Of a DNA stretch of 64,000 nucleotides, positions 63,485 through 64,000 are shown one piece after another. Position 1 is the stretch's first letter. Every line of letters starts with the position of its first letter. Position numbers and translations under genes: made by a program. The stretch lies in assembly GCA_040771825.1 (NCBI GenBank), contig JAXGZG010000003.1:310001-374000 (forward strand), given 5' to 3'. Source of the stretch: JAXGZG01 sp040771825 (GTDB taxonomy: Bacteria; Bacillota; Sulfobacillia; Fermentithermobacillales; Fermentithermobacillaceae). Under the pieces are notes generated by a model that worked only from the letters and a program-made list of their open reading frames with translations, made no database searches and was not told where the DNA came from.

Positions 63485-63587
63485 ATCGGAAAGCCGTTGC
63501 AGGATGTACATTTCGCCTCAACTTAACAACGTTAACCTGTGGAGATTTGCTCAGCCACGACTGACTGACTGTGGCGTGGTGGGCATG
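63485..63587. repeat. Diverged single copy of the 83-bp-type repeat
   Basis: ATCGGAAAGCCGTTGCAGGA, then TTTCGCCTCAACTTAACAAC and CCTGTGGAGATTTGCTCAGC, ending in GACTGTGGCGTGGTGGGCAT. It matches the array at 40381-40579 from the lead-in to the end and differs in a short middle segment, so this is a dispersed repeat family. Confidence 0.85.
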
Positions 63588-63619
63588 AAGCCGGTGACAA
63601 AGGTTCCGCGGCCTGTTCG
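63584..63619 (-). pseudogene. Subtilase-like relic with catalytic His changed to Arg
   Basis: Twelve minus-strand codons read RTGRGTFVTGFM, against RTGHGTFVTGLM of the S8 protease at 41.1-44.4 kb; the DNA is similar over about 36 bases. The match stops abruptly, on one side at the dispersed repeat. Too short to be a gene. Confidence 0.4.
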
Positions 63620-64000
63620 GTGGAGGAACATCGCGGAGGCGGCGTTGCCTCTTTGACGAACTCCCCCGTGCCGCTAGAACAAGCGGCTACGAACGCTTTG
63701 CCGCCGACTTCGAGGCACACAACATCTACGGCAGTCGATCTTGGCTCCCGCAACCAAGACACCGTCTGGTGAGCGAAGTGCACACCGACGTGTCTCGGCT
63801 TCGGATACCTTTCATTTCATGGCAACTGCCCTGCGATCCCAGACTGACGACGATCCAAGACTAGCGGCGATGCTTAGCTTACCTGAAAATCCCGCCCCAC
63901 GGTACCGCCTCTCTGGCTCCTGAATTCGATATGCCCTGTGGCGCTCTGGTCAACCCGTATCATCCACGATACTCTGACAGTAGAGTTAGCCGGGCGATCC

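Larger units (their letters stand above)
63055..64000. other. Gene-poor DNA with repeat and relic
   Basis: Beyond the operon leader this 946-bp stretch holds the repeat copy and the subtilase scrap. A minus frame at 63532-63783 contains VDVVCLEVGGKAFVAACSSG, which has coding flavour but no identifiable family. Short frames elsewhere lack ribosome sites and domains. Confidence 0.5.

Noticed and set aside
63197..63511. 104-codon minus-strand frame
   Set aside because: Overlaps the dispersed repeat, lacks a ribosome site and has no recognisable domain.

Overview
The window looks like a chromosome segment of an uncultured or poorly characterised Bacillota (Clostridia-like, moderately high GC). 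The reasons are the split glycine decarboxylase GcvPA/GcvPB, a LipM-type octanoyltransferase, a CD1247-type zinc-ribbon protein, surface proteins anchored by SLH domains with no outer-membrane genes, a tandem glycine riboswitch, and strong AGGAGG-type ribosome binding sites. Most genes lie on the minus strand.

Region 1 (1-13.4 kb) is accessory. On the minus strand there is a DUF1156-type DNA methyltransferase (cut by the window edge), a SNF2/RapA-like helicase with a C-terminal nuclease-like DUF3883 domain, a VapBC toxin-antitoxin pair and a 1792-residue P-loop ATPase. Divergent from the ATPase stands a solitary contractile-tail sheath gene, followed by a 94-bp tandem repeat. This resembles a defence island and is the most unusual gene combination here.

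Region 2 (13.4-22.2 kb) holds metabolic and scattered genes: an S9 peptidase, a DUF6544-like membrane-anchored protein, a long-form urocanase, an S12 serine hydrolase, an Ogt-type DNA alkyltransferase and a flavin-dependent PNPOx-fold protein.

Region 3 (22.2-34.9 kb) is a coherent glycine/lipoate block. A tandem glycine riboswitch precedes gcvT-gcvH-gcvPA-gcvPB. After a hairpin, two radical-SAM genes (LipS1/LipS2-like lipoyl synthase), lipM, lpdA, glyA, an Xaa-Pro peptidase, efp and a CD1247-like gene run on to a strong terminator. Together they encode the whole glycine cleavage system, its one-carbon partner GlyA and the machinery that builds lipoyl-GcvH.

Region 4 (35-41 kb) carries a TPR/CofE-like fusion protein, a HepT-MntA toxin-antitoxin pair, an ABC-2 exporter (two permeases and an ATPase), 83-bp tandem repeats and a PIN-domain gene with no standard start.

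Region 5 (41-58.4 kb) is a cell-surface locus: an SLH-anchored subtilisin-like protease, a >4100-residue SLH/Calx-beta surface protein whose signal peptide sits in another frame, and a regulator with two DNA-binding modules.

Region 6 (58.4-64 kb) has a decayed ISLre2/UPF0236 transposase, an uncharacterised four-gene membrane-protein operon (DUF6754-like), then gene-poor DNA with another copy of the 83-bp-type repeat and a short subtilase relic. No tRNA, rRNA or CRISPR array was seen.
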